Positions 43,226 through 53,532 of a stretch of DNA of 64,000 bases are shown here, piece after piece (position 1 is the stretch's first letter; each line of letters starts with the position of its first letter). The position numbers and the translations under genes were made by a program. Source of the DNA: Sphaerulina vaccinii (taxonomy: Eukaryota > Ascomycota > Dothideomycetes > Mycosphaerellales > Mycosphaerellaceae); the NCBI GenBank assembly GCA_022570795.1, contig JAKUDP010000019.1:62001-126000 (forward strand), given 5' to 3'. Under the pieces are notes generated by a model. That model did not search any database and was not told the origin of the DNA. It saw only the letters and a list, made by a program, of their open reading frames with translations.

Positions 43226-46200
43226 GGTGAGAGAAGAAGAAGAAGAGGGAAAGGAGAGAGAGAAAAGAGAGTGAGCAGTCCGGAGCGATGAGAAATATAT
43301 TGAATAAGCAGGGATCAGGTTTACTGTCAGATAGGCAAAGATTCTCTAAGACTTGACTCAAGCACCGAGAATAGCAGTCTCACAAGCCAGCAAGCAACAG
43401 TATCGGCAGTGTCGTTGCGGGATGTGATTTGTTGTTGGGTGAATGCAGAGAGCTTCTGATGGTTGCACAAGAATAATTTGGGAGCTTGCGCGGGCAGCCA
43501 TCGCATCATCACATTCACAGACATCCCGTCTTTTTTGCACCACAGCACGCCATCACACCAACCACCACGGTCCATCTGTTCCTAGTCTGTTTGCAAGGAT
43601 GTCTTTCTCATCAGTTCGGAACGATATTGTGACATTGACTTGGTTGTTGGTGAGGTACTGTACAATGAATCGACGACTGGCGGTAAAGCACATCATACAC
43701 GTGTCTGCATGGCATATCTCAAGCGGTAAAGTCGTCTTCCTAATCTGATTGGATACACTATAGCTTCCAAACCAGTACAGTTCATGCATCCGCACTGGCA
43801 GGTCGTTGTTCTCTTTCCGTGGTTTGCTGTCTCTCCTCAACAAGTAGCACATTGTCCGCCGGATGCTACTGCTACGATACCAAGCTCATGGTTGATGTGA
43901 AATAAACAAAGACAACATCCGTTGGAGTTCGCGACAACATATCATCAGCAGCATATTGACCGACGCCCAGGTGCACTGTTCCAGAAAAGTTCTTTGCATA
44001 AGCCTGAGCCGATCCACTGATAGGCGCTGTGGGGTGACTTCGGCCATGGCGGCAAGGATGCTCGTGCGTGCTCACAGAAAGAGTCTAGAATCCACTTCTG
44101 GTATGCCGGTTGGGATGTCGTTTAAAGCTCTCAACTGCATGAGCCACACAAAGAACTAGACAGTAACATTCATATGATAATATGTACTCACTGTCAGACA
44201 GACAACAAAGGAAGGAACGAGTCAGAATTGACACATCACAAACATGTCTTCTGTGAAGATGCTGTGCAACAGACGATGTAGCACTGTACCTGTAGCACAG
44301 GACCCGAGGACCCGATGTGACATAGAAGTGCACGATCAATGAGGATTGGAGATGCAAGGTACGGATGACTGCTTGCTTGGTGGCGGTCTCTGTCAATGCA
44401 GAGCACGAGAGCGTTGCTGGTTACTCCTGTCCGTGGCGACGGGTGATGCATCCGACAGTAGGGTTGCTGAGAGACAGGTGTGGTAGCGTGTCAAGATAAC
44501 GATTGGGATCCCGGCCACTCAGTGCTTCTCTGGTGTAACGACACTTCATACATCTGATGTTGGGTTGGAGATCTATCCTGTTTGTTGAGGGTCAGGCTGC
44601 AGGGTGATGCAGACCATCAAGTCATATTTGCATGTGATGCGTTAAATGAAGGCCGAGGAACCGTAGACTTGGGAGCGAAGTTCTGTCATTCTGCTTGATG
44701 TGTTGAGAGTGGTCAGCCGACTAGCAAAGGCAACGATAGATTTACTGCTAAGAAGTAAGACGACCACTCGCAGTTGTTCTTCGAGCATGTCCTTGCCATC
44801 AATGCATAATGTCCGAATCGTCAAGAGCAGCATTTGCCATGCCATCTCCCGACTCGTTCTCTCCTATGTCCATACTTACTTGCCGCAAGCCTCTGATGAT
44901 CCGAACAAGAGCCAATACGCATCTTGTGTGCCACGAGCGTCAATGCGATCATGGCTGAGCTGACCCTGACCATCATCTAGAGCGTGAGGAGTAGGACCAG
45001 GCGCAAACAGCTGTGACGAGAACATTGAGCCTGTCGTTGACGAACCTGGACTGTATTGCGGCATTTCGTTGAGAGCCCCTGGGAGAGACCGGTGGGACCA
45101 GAAGCGAGTTGTATCGCCAGGGCTGTGCGATCCGAGCAGCAGATATGGTCGTTCAAGCTAGTGCTTACGCCGTACTGGATGTGAAAGCCTAAGTCTCGCC
45201 TGAGCTCCGAGCGAGCTCTCTTGAAGCGTTCGGTGCAGAGCCATTGATCGAGGGATGGAAATATCATTGCGAGGCGGGTGCTCGGCGTGTAGTGACAGTC
45301 CCTAGCCAGAACGAATACACACAGAAGTCTGCGTTGGCCGTCTGCTGTCGTCAAAGAGGCCTTAGATGTACCAATATTGTATCGCTTGCGCAAGCCATGA
45401 TTCTGCGACGTGCAGCCCGACCTCCGTCAACCACGCTGAGAATGTATGCGATCTTCAGCTTGCCATGTGATGCATCCAGGCCGCCAGCATGCCATACGGA
45501 CTTCGCCGTTCTGTACGCTGGTGAACGTCTTCCTCATAACGACGATTAAGCCGTGCGACTTTGTCGAAATCGTTCTCTTGCGCTTGCAGCAACACTTGTG
45601 GTCTGTTCGATGCCTGTCTTCTCTGTCGAGCTACGCTTCTCCTTCTTCGACGCGTTCATGTCGCTCATGGTGTGCTGAGACTCCCAACGGCATCCTGAAG
45701 ACTCGCGGTGCGGTCCAATGCTCCTACTGAAGGTACCATGCGGAGCTTTGCAGAGGTGGTTTTCGGCGCTTCTTAAAGAATGAGAGGCGTTTACACAGGG
45801 TGTTTCGATCGAATGGTAACGGGAATGGTCGTCAGTGGTCAATGTTAGCTGGCCAGGACTCCTGCTTTATCGTATTCTTCTCCGCAGCGATGCCGATGGA
45901 CAATGCGACCGCTCAGAACCATGGTCATGGCAATGCTGTGATGGAGTTCTGCGACTGGCGCTGGCAGAGCATTAGTAGATACTGGCCTGAACAGCGTAGT
46001 AAATGAGTCTCTGTTGTTTGGCTGCTCGTTGCTGACAAGTGAGCAGGAACATCGTGATATCTCCTTGAGCATTCACTGAGAACCTCGACCAGGGCAATGC
46101 GAGTCAAGTGATAAATCCTCTTGCGCGGTGGAATGCTGATCGTCACAACGATGAACTTTGTATACACGATGTGGTATGAAGTAGTACGAAACGGTCGAAA

Positions 46201-46505
46201 TATAAGTCAGGGTAAGCGCAGGGTATATCGTTCTTAACACGGCAAGCTCGTCCCGCATGTTCTGGCAACTTGGCTCGCAGGAAATCGTCTCGTTTTCACG
46301 CTTCCTTTCGCAGTATTCGCAACCAAATCCACACCATAATCACCACACCAGTAAGTCGCGTCCCAAGCTTCTTCTGTTCACGCGTCGTCGTCGTCCATAC
46401 CATCAGCAATGTACTCCTTACAAAGACGGAGCGATGCGACGATGATAGAGATGAATAAATGGCTGACATTATTTCCTTCTCTCCACAGCACTTACGGTCG
46501 CAATC
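43226..46505. other. Gene-free 3.3-kb interval
   Basis: This is the divergent upstream region of the adenine phosphoribosyltransferase and zinc-finger/TenA genes. A GAAGAA-rich purine patch lies just upstream of 43226 on the plus strand. Elsewhere the ORFs are short and overlap on both strands. I found no RNA gene or repeat. Confidence 0.5.
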
Positions 46506-48573
46506 ATGCCGCGACCACCAGACAACTACACACACGCCCAGTTCGAGACAGTCGAGTCTGAGCACCAAGGCGAGACGGTGCAGTGCGTTCACTGCCGCAA
46601 CTGGACCGGCTCCATCAAGACTCTCAACCGCAAGAAAGCACATCTCCTCAACTGCCCGCAGTACGCGACATGGCGAGCAGCAGGAAATGGACAGGACTTG
46701 GCGCCCCCTAACAAATACAGCAAGCGCGATTCTGACGTGGCGGGCTGGCAGGGAGACGCCGAGTAAGCTTCCGAAATCCTCCACACACATTTGGCATCGA
46801 TATATGCCAGTCCATTCCTTCGTTACGATTACAGTGTCTAACACACCATCACAGTGGCATCCAAGGCTACAACAACAGTCCATATCGCGGACCACCACAG
46901 TTCTCGACGCCTGTCATGACAAGAAGCAGGAACCTCGAAACCGCTAAGGTAACCACGACCACGGTATAGTACTTGCTTCATCGTTCATCCTAACATTGTT
47001 GTGACCAGTACTTCGATGAGTTCTGGGACGACACTACCGGCAACAAAGTAAGTTGGGATTCCTTCAAGCACTTGTTCGATTGGGATGTTGGATATCCGGA
47101 CACCTTGGAGTTGCACCAGCAGTTCAAGGCGTTCGAATTCGCTCTCTACGAAAGGTCGCTCTTCTACGACAAGAATGTTGTCACTTACGAATACTCAGTG
47201 TATGCGAGTAAGATGCCTAGCCTGCGGTTTCGTTCGAGCGAAGAACACGACCAGACAAGTGGAACATCTTGCAACTTGTCAAGAGTTCTTGAACAGCACG
47301 GAGGGCCAGCAGGCAGTGGCAAACGGCGAACTGGAGCTAGCACAGCCAGGCCCGTCTGGATACAGCAACGCGGCACTGGGCCCAGACATCTGGCGAGGCG
47401 GGAAGCCCAACCCGAACCTCCAAGTCGGCGGACGTCCATCAATGGGATCGATGAATCAGATGAGAGCACCGCAACGCCCACAGCCATCTTTAGTGAGCCA
47501 CCTCCTCAACAAGTGGCCCGAGAAGTTCACTACGGCGACGCAGCAACAGTTTCTGAGCCACGCCGGCTGCGGAACTCTGTCGGCCACCGCTCTTTCGCAC
47601 TGGCTCGGACAGAACTCTCACATCTCGCGCGCGATGATAGCTTTCATTGGCAACCTAATTGGAAAAGTCAGATTGCCAGACGTGAGCAACAGCAAACAGA
47701 GTACTCAATTCCGCGCTCTGGACCTTCTGATCTCGACAGTTTCCAACTTGAGGAAGGAACTGGACTTTATCGAAACTACGAAGCGCAAATACGCACTGCA
47801 GACGGACAGCGAGCCCCCTCTCCCGATGACCAAGGCTTACGTCGATCTACTTACCGCGTCAGCGGAGTCTCGCAGTTCTCTCCTCGAAGGTATGGTTGCG
47901 TTATGGGCGACTGAACACGTAAGTCAATCTTTTCAACACGCTCTTGCTCATGCTGACACTTCTTTGACAGTGCTACTGCGCATCGTGGCAATACGCATCA
48001 AACTTCGCCTCCAACATGCCATCATCCAACTACTCCGTTCCTTCTTATCTCACTGGTAACAACGGTGTCAACTACGGCAATGGCGAACAGACACCAGCAT
48101 TCCGTGCTGGCGGCGGTGGCGGCAGCAACGATCAGCATGTATCAGCACTTCAGGAAGCACTCATTCCCAACTGGACCTCACGCGAGTTCAGTAAATTCGT
48201 CGACGCTTGCAGAGCAATTGTAGACGAACTAGCTAATGCAGAGACTACTGGAAGCGGACGGGACCAACTTGTACGATGCGAGGGAGTCTTTCAGCAGGTG
48301 GTCTTTCTCTGGGAGCGCATCTGGCCAGAAGTCAATGGCATGGGCGAAGAAGAGGGCGTGGAGGATGACTCACCTGAGGAGTCTCCAGAAGCTCAGCTCC
48401 GACCACAGAGTGGCAACCAAGGTGCTGGAGCGAACGGCACATCAGAACAGCGCAAGACAGAGACGATCGAGATACAGGACGACGAGGAGAATGGGGAGGA
48501 CGCTCCCATGGACAACATCGAGTCTCCATATGGCGGCCTCGGCGCCATCGCGGCTGCAAACAGAGGCGAATAG
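46506..48573 (+). CDS. Zinc-finger / TenA-THI-4 (haem-oxygenase-like) fusion protein
   Basis: Five exons: 46506-46762, 46855-46948, 47009-47047, 47199-47918 and 47971-48573, giving 570 residues. The frame is continuous across introns of 92, 60, 151 and 52 bp. Two similar zinc motifs of C-x2-C...H...C form appear: VQCVHCRNWTGS...HLLNC in exon 1 and VRCLACGFVRAK...HLATC in exon 4, resembling BED-type fingers. The second half is a TenA/THI-4 helical domain (SLVSHLLNKWPEKFTTATQQ, TALSHWLGQNSHISRAMIAF, ATEHCYCASWQYASNF, then REFSKFVDACRAIVDELANA). An acidic tail follows. TenA enzymes salvage thiamine pyrimidine; in this fusion a regulatory role is as likely. The 151-bp third intron is the weakest junction, because the preceding frame stays open and protein-like through most of it. 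Confidence 0.78.
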
Positions 48574-48649
48574 CCTAGTGTATACCCCTTAGCGGAGAGC
48601 ATCGCTCTCGTGTAATCATACTTCTCTTTGCAATCATCCCTCTTCCTCT

Positions 48650-48831
48650 CCAGTCTCGGCTGCAGATCGACGACTACGCTTGCAAGTACCCAGACAGGGC
48701 AGGATACCACGATGTGATCAGCTTGTGGAGAAGAATGGCAGGTAAGCCTCCTCAAATTACTCACCACACCGACCTAACACCACGCTCATGAACAACCAGA
48801 CGACCCAGGATCAGCAAGCACGATGCCGTAG
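48650..48831 (+). other. Exon-like pieces downstream of the TenA gene
   Basis: A strong acceptor (CCTCTTCCTCTCCAG, ending near 48655) precedes an open stretch reading QIDDYACKYPDRAGYHDVIS, LWRRMA. A GTAAGC donor and an ACCAG acceptor lead to DDPGSASTMP and a TAG at 48829-48831. This may be an alternative 3' end of the TenA gene or part of an unrecognised gene. No donor upstream of the annotated stop fits obviously. The interval 48832-49362 shows nothing further. Confidence 0.3.
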
Positions 48832-49362
48832 GAGAAGCCACTATATCCATTCGACGACTTCCAAAACAACATCGCCGGCAACCAAAGCCCTTCCGGATTT
48901 TTTCAGCATTGGTCTGATCGGAGTGGCTGCCCAGACATCTTCAACTTGAACACCAACAGCGCCATATCGAAGGCAGAGTGGTTCAGTGATGATTAGGAGT
49001 CGCTCGAAAACATTGCCGCGAAATAATCGATTCCTTCGAGCACAATCGGGAGCTGAATTGCCTGATCATCATTGACTCTACCCAGGGATTTACGGAACTC
49101 TATGGACCGAACACGCACATGGAAGCAGAGGCCACCAACTGAGGAGAGAACTTCCTGGTCGAAGGACTCATTGAGATCCAATCTACTTTGGCTGCTCATC
49201 TCATTCAGTGCTTTATCAGCACCCATTGCTCGAACTGTGCTGCCAGCGACTTGGCCAGCATTGCTAGTAACCCGAGTTCGCTCAGCTTCGACAGTGCCAA
49301 CGCCTCGATCATGGCATGCTACAAGGGCATAGCTCGATCTTTTTGCACGCCGACTCCAATCT

Positions 49363-50261
49363 CTACTCCTGCTGTGGTTCCGGAGAAGCATCAGGAACGT
49401 GAGCATCTGACTGTGACTGAGAAGAAGCATCGCTCAGCTCAGTATCAGAAGCAGCCTTAGCAGGAGAAGCATCCCGCACCTCAACATCAGAGTCTCCCCG
49501 ATCGAGCTCAGCCGTACTCTCAGTCACAGGTCGAACGAAGGCGTCGATCTGACGCGTTGCCTCGGCCAGAGCTGCTCGCAGAGCCATCTCGGCCATCGAG
49601 CGGGCTGCAGGAGGAGAAGCATCCCGCACCTCGACATCAGAAGCAGCCTTGAGAGGAGAAGCATCCCCCACCTCGATGTCAGGAGCAGGAGCGTCTTCCA
49701 AGCCAAGACTAGCGACGCCTCCAGTGACCGGCTGAATGAAGGCATCAAGCTGACGCGTCGCCGCCGCCAGTGCAGCTTGCAGAGCCAGTTGTGCTCTCAG
49801 GCGTCGTGCAGTGGCCATGTTGCCAGTGGTCGGGTGTCCTGTTGTCAGCATATCAGCATGGCTTTGGAGAGCGTGACCCGCGAGTCTAGATACCACGCTG
49901 AAGGCGGTCTCTCTGCTCCTTCACTTCCGCGAGCGTCTCCTTCTGGTCCTTGAGCTTTTCCTTGAGCTCGGCAATCTCCTCGCGAGCTTCGTTTCTCTCG
50001 GTAGTCAGAAGAATGGCAGCACCGTTGACGTCGGCAAGTTCTAGGGCATGGACGTTAGTGATGCACTGGAAACTGCACTGGAAGCGAACGGTGTGTGACT
50101 AGAGAACATACCAGAGCGGACTTGCTTGAGGTGTGCCTTAGTCTTGCTGTGAGCATCTTGTTCTGCACCGAGATCTGGTACGAAGCATCAGTGTGGCCAA
50201 CAGCGTATGAGCATAGACGAGTGAGCTCACCAGCGCGGAGTTCGACTGTGTCTTCAGCCAT
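49363..50261 (-). CDS. Coiled-coil tandem-family protein, member 1 (238 aa, with internal C-terminal repeat)
   Basis: Four exons: 50261-50231, 50174-50112, 50040-49894 and 49838-49363. All three introns (56, 71, 55 bp) are phase 1, and the last joins two ORFs that otherwise look separate. The N-terminal 85 residues are coiled coil (RNEAREEIAELKEKLKDQKE, then LAEVKEQRDRLQ). The rest contains two copies of a unit: LALQAALAAATRQLDAFIQP...DVEVRDASP and MALRAALAEATRQIDAFVRP...DVEVRDASP. The acidic DVEVRDASP motif recurs again in weaker form. No known domain is recognised. It shares promoter sequence, the phase-1 intron pattern and the (E/Q)xRDxL motif with the three genes that follow. If the last intron is not used, the protein ends at residue 82 (TAG at 49886). 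Confidence 0.65.
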
Positions 50262-50349
50262 CTTGAGCAGTGTCTCTGCGAGATGGTATGTTGTGGTGGG
50301 TTGGGTGTTCTGAAGGCTCGGTAGCTCACAATTTCCATTATCTTTTGAG

Positions 50350-50392
50350 GACAAGCGAAAACCAAACAGTCGCGGTTGCAGTGAACGAAGTT
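50350..50392 (-). promoter_or_regulatory. Family upstream element, copy 1
   Basis: The element lies about 90-130 bp before the start codon of coiled-coil family member 1. On the plus strand it reads AACAGTCGCGGTTGCAGTGA followed by ACGAAG. It matches the same position upstream of the other three members, so the promoter was duplicated with the gene. Confidence 0.55.
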
Positions 50393-50662
50393 TCACACAG
50401 CAACGAGCTGGAAGCTCCCAGCAGTCGTACTCTCGATTCGGATCGAAGCCAGACCTGGAAGCATGGTCAATGGCTGTGAGAATAAGAACAGAGACTGTGT
50501 CAAACTGTTTTGACATCCATATCAATTTCAGTGCATCTCCAGCACTTCGCGTTCCAGCTAAACCCATCGCCGTACAATCTGCTAGTCTTGCTTGCTTCAT
50601 CGTTCTTCAGCTTCGTCGAGGCTACAAGTCTTGACCTCATTCGCAATTTCAGCAACTCGAGT

Positions 50663-51052
50663 TCAGAAATACGCCTTACCGGCCCACGCCCCAAGTCCAA
50701 ACGACAAGCCGATCGCCAACACGAAAATGCTCAAGACGAGTCGTTCGATCCAACTCTTCAATATCTCCTGAGCAGAGAGGTCATGGCGAACACGCTGCTC
50801 TCGCTTCTCTTGATACGGTGGAGGGGAGGGAATAGGGGGCCGCGGGAACGAAGTTTGGCGCGTTCTGCGGGATGCTCTTGCCATACGCTCCTGCTGCGCA
50901 CGGAGCTGATCTCTCTCCTCCGTGCGTGGAGCAGTCAGCGCTTGAAAGGGGCTAACGTTCGCCTCTCGTGTGTTCGTGGACCATTCGAACTCCATGCCGT
51001 TTGGCTCATCAGGCAGCTTCAGCCGATCACTAGCCATCTTGGGTGGCGGCAT
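50663..51052 (-). CDS. Coiled-coil tandem-family protein, member 2 (129 aa, tail-anchored)
   Basis: A single exon. It starts MPPPKMASDRLKLPDEPNGM; the family start is probably the second Met (51037), since the paralogue at 52123 begins MAFDRLKLVDEEYG. The middle has TEERDQLRAQQERMARASRR, the family heptad motif, then a Pro-rich linker. The C-terminus is a hydrophobic anchor (LVLSIFVLAIGLSFGLGAWA) with only a few residues after it, as in tail-anchored membrane proteins. It is intronless, unlike its neighbours, so introns were lost or part of the gene was replaced. Function unknown. Confidence 0.65.
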   Translation of the reverse strand: MPPPKMASDRLKLPDEPNGMEFEWSTNTREANVSPFQALTAPRTEERDQLRAQQERMARASRRTRQTSFPRPPIPSPPPYQEKREQRVRHDLSAQEILKSWIERLVLSIFVLAIGLSFGLGAWAGKAYF

Positions 51053-51122
51053 CTTGAGGTGACTGTTGTCGTGAACTTGGTGTTATGCAAGGTAAGTAGC
51101 TTAGTACTTCTCGGCGTTGTAG

Positions 51123-51172
51123 ACCAGCAAACATCAAGGCAGGCAGCAGCTGTTTCAGTGAACAAAGCTCAG
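51123..51172 (-). promoter_or_regulatory. Family upstream element, copy 2
   Basis: Plus-strand sequence AGCAAACATCAAGGCAGGCA, then GTTTCAGTGAACAAAGCTC, about 90-130 bp before the start of member 2. It corresponds to copies 1, 3 and 4. Confidence 0.55.
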
Positions 51173-51444
51173 CGTAGGAACGTGCTAGAAGCTTGAAGCA
51201 TCTGGATTTGAACTATCGCGAATTCGTACCTGTGCATAGTTAATCAAGCCGAAGACCGAGAAGGTAGTGTGTCAAAGCTGCATTGGAATCCAGGCTAGCA
51301 AGTAGTACCAACCTCAGTGCAAGTCCAGCATTGATATTTCCAGCTATAAGCATCTGTACCTCTCGCTCGCTTCATCAGCAAGTCCTTCACTTTTTGAACT
51401 CGTTCACAAGACCACCAGCATTGACCTCCACGTTCTTGTTCAGC

Positions 51445-52123
51445 TCAGCGGCCCGCGGCTTGTGCAGCACTTCCTCCTGCCAGATAGCATACCCACGACC
51501 ATATCCCAATCATCGCGACGAGACACAAGACATCTCCCAACATCTTGGCCGCTTCCTCCAGAGTCAACTCGCTCATCGATCGAGGGTCAGCGTCGATTAG
51601 CTCGTCCTTCGCTACCAGGTTGTGGTCAGCATTCATGAGGGAACGAAGGTGACGGCAAGCATGCGGCAAGCATGCTCACCGATGAGTTGATCTCTCTCCT
51701 GCTGCACGTCCTTGAGAGCCTTGTCCAGCTTGTTGAGCTTCTCTCCCTCCTTATTCATCTTCGCTATCTCCTTGCATATAGCAGTCAGCTCCCGAACGAG
51801 CTCGAGGTTCGTGGCATTGATTCCTGGAAGCTCTGGTACGTGGACGTTAGTTCTGTACTTGTCCGAAGAAAGAAGATATCACTCACCAGCAAGGGCACCT
51901 TTGTAGATCTCCAATTCCTTGTGAAGTGTGGCGTTGTTCTCTTCGGCCGCTTTGAGATCTGTTGTTGCAGAGATGTTAGTCTGTGTAGGTATGGAAGATG
52001 TCAAGGCGAGGACCTACTGTCGCGGAGCTTAAGAGTCTCACCTGCCATTTTGAGCAGCTTGTCGTATTCCTCCTTGAGCTTGCCGTATTCCTCGTCGACC
52101 AACTTAAGCCGATCGAATGCCAT
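51445..52123 (-). CDS. Coiled-coil tandem-family protein, member 3 (157 aa, C-terminal membrane segment)
   Basis: Four exons: 52123-52042, 51958-51887, 51832-51680 and 51611-51445. Introns of 83, 54 and 68 bp are all phase 1 with GT...AG ends. The N-terminus MAFDRLKLVDEEYGKLKEEY continues as coiled coil. The motif LKDVQQERDQLI lies at the end of exon 3. Exon 4 adds a C-terminal hydrophobic segment (DVLCLVAMIGIWSWVCYLAG), so the protein is probably membrane-anchored by its tail. No known domain is recognised. It is the best-preserved example of the four-exon, phase-1 architecture. Confidence 0.72.
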
Positions 52124-52221
52124 GGTGTAACCACCCATGTTGTCTTGAGTAGTGCTTCTGCAAAGGGTTCTTTGCGGTGGGTTCGGTCTTCTGGGGTGGG
52201 TCGCTTGTGTCCAGTTGTTGA

Positions 52222-52266
52222 GGAAAGCAAACACGGAACAGTCGCTGTTGCGAGAAACAAAGCTCT
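52222..52266 (-). promoter_or_regulatory. Family upstream element, copy 3
   Basis: Plus-strand AAAGCAAACACGGAACAGTC, then GCTGTTGCGAGAAACAAAGC, about 100-140 bp before the start of member 3. Similarity to copy 1 continues beyond it (GGTCGAAGTCAGACGTGAGA here, GATCGAAGCCAGACCTGGAA there). Confidence 0.55.
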
Positions 52267-52686
52267 CCATGACAATAAATTTGGAAACTCGGAGAAATCG
52301 ACGGCTTCCAATTTTACCGCTGTTCGCGATGCGGGTCGAAGTCAGACGTGAGAGTATAGTCAATGAGTGAAAGGAGGACTTACAGAGTAGATCTGGAGTC
52401 CATGATAGCACGCATCCCAGCATCTTCGACGCACTTTCAGCACTCCACTTATATCTACTGCTGTGCGTCTTGCTTGCTTCAGCAGCGCCTCGAGGATTGT
52501 GAGCCTTTAGCGTCCCTCGGCATTCATCTTACGCACCGCACCCTACAAGCTGTATGCCCACCTGAATATCACAAGACTCAACCTCAACCCAAGTACCATC
52601 AGGTAACACCAGACAACTCGCTGTGTCTTCGTCACTTATCGAATCCATTCTTGCTTGAAGTCATTAGCATCCCAGTCCTGGCCCGC

Positions 52687-53202
52687 TCAGCCGCGGCGAA
52701 GACGAGGCTCAAGCACCATGATCAGCTCGCGAATGAGTTGATCTCTCTCCTCGAGAGTCCTCTTCAACTCGTTGATCTTCCTGTCTTTCTCCACGAGAAC
52801 TGTGTTGGTCAGTTCCATACTTTGGTGCCTGCTCATAACGCGTACTCTACTCACTGGCGCGGATCTCAGCAGTATCGTCCGTCATCTCAGGCAGATCTTC
52901 AGCGACTTGGGTCTGGTCTTGCTCAGCGGGCGATTCAGAAGCCTCGTTAAACATCTTGCGCGCGATGTTTATCATTTCTTCGTACGCTTGCGTGAGCTCT
53001 TTACCCATCTTCTCTTCCTCCTCGAGGATCTTCAGCTTACGTGCGTGTACTAGTATATGGCCATCAGTTCTTTGCTGGCTTCAAACGCGTACTGTCATCA
53101 CTCACGGGCGTTGCCGCTGTCGTATTCGTCCAACAGCTTGTCGTATTGTTGCCTGAGCTTAGCATATTTCTCATCGGCCAACCTCATCTCGTTGTCGGCC
53201 AT
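52687..53202 (-). CDS. Coiled-coil tandem-family protein, member 4 (134 aa)
   Basis: Three exons: 53202-53106, 53049-52855 and 52799-52687. Introns of 56 and 55 bp are both phase 1. The N-terminus MADNEMRLADEKYAKLRQQY parallels member 3. The last exon contains LKRTLEERDQLIRELIMVLE, the clearest form of the family motif. There is no hydrophobic tail, so this member is probably soluble. An acidic segment in the middle (SESPAEQDQTQVAEDLPEMT) distinguishes it. Function unknown; the heptad pattern predicts dimerisation, possibly with other members. Confidence 0.72.
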
Positions 53203-53282
53203 GTTGGATGGTGCTCTCGTTGAGGGAGTTCGTGCTGTGAGCTTAGTATCTCGTAACTTATCGAAGTTGGCTTTTGCTGCAG

Positions 53283-53323
53283 AAAGCAAACATCAGGCAG
53301 TCAGCTTTGCAATGAACAAAGCC
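53283..53323 (-). promoter_or_regulatory. Family upstream element, copy 4
   Basis: Plus-strand AAAGCAAACATCAGGCAGTC, then GCTTTGCAATGAACAAAGCC, about 80-120 bp before the start of member 4. All four copies share the AGC(G)AAA...CAG...TGAACAAAGC core. Confidence 0.55.
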
Positions 53324-53532
53324 ACGCATGGCAACTGGAATCTCGGAGCAGATGTCAAGCATCCATTAGTATTATAGTAAGTGATCTTACTGTACAACAA
53401 CTGGGCTGTGTCCGCGACTTCCCCTCCTGCGTCGTCCATCATTCAGCTTCGTTTGATCATTTCACTCAGCCCTCGCTCAGAGAGCTCTCGGTGTGTACTG
53501 ATGTGCCTCGTCACGCCTCCACATCGCTTTGT

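Noticed and set aside
49363..49818. A separate gene for the DVEVRDASP repeat protein
   Set aside because: A 55-bp phase-1 intron (49839-49893) with a GCTGAC branch point joins it in frame to the coiled-coil exons, matching the family pattern, so it is treated as the last exon of member 1.
53050..53105. A box C/D snoRNA in intron 1 of coiled-coil member 4 (GTGATGA...CTGA)
   Set aside because: The boxes are only about 30 nt apart and coincide with the donor and branch-point region, so this is chance overlap with splice signals.
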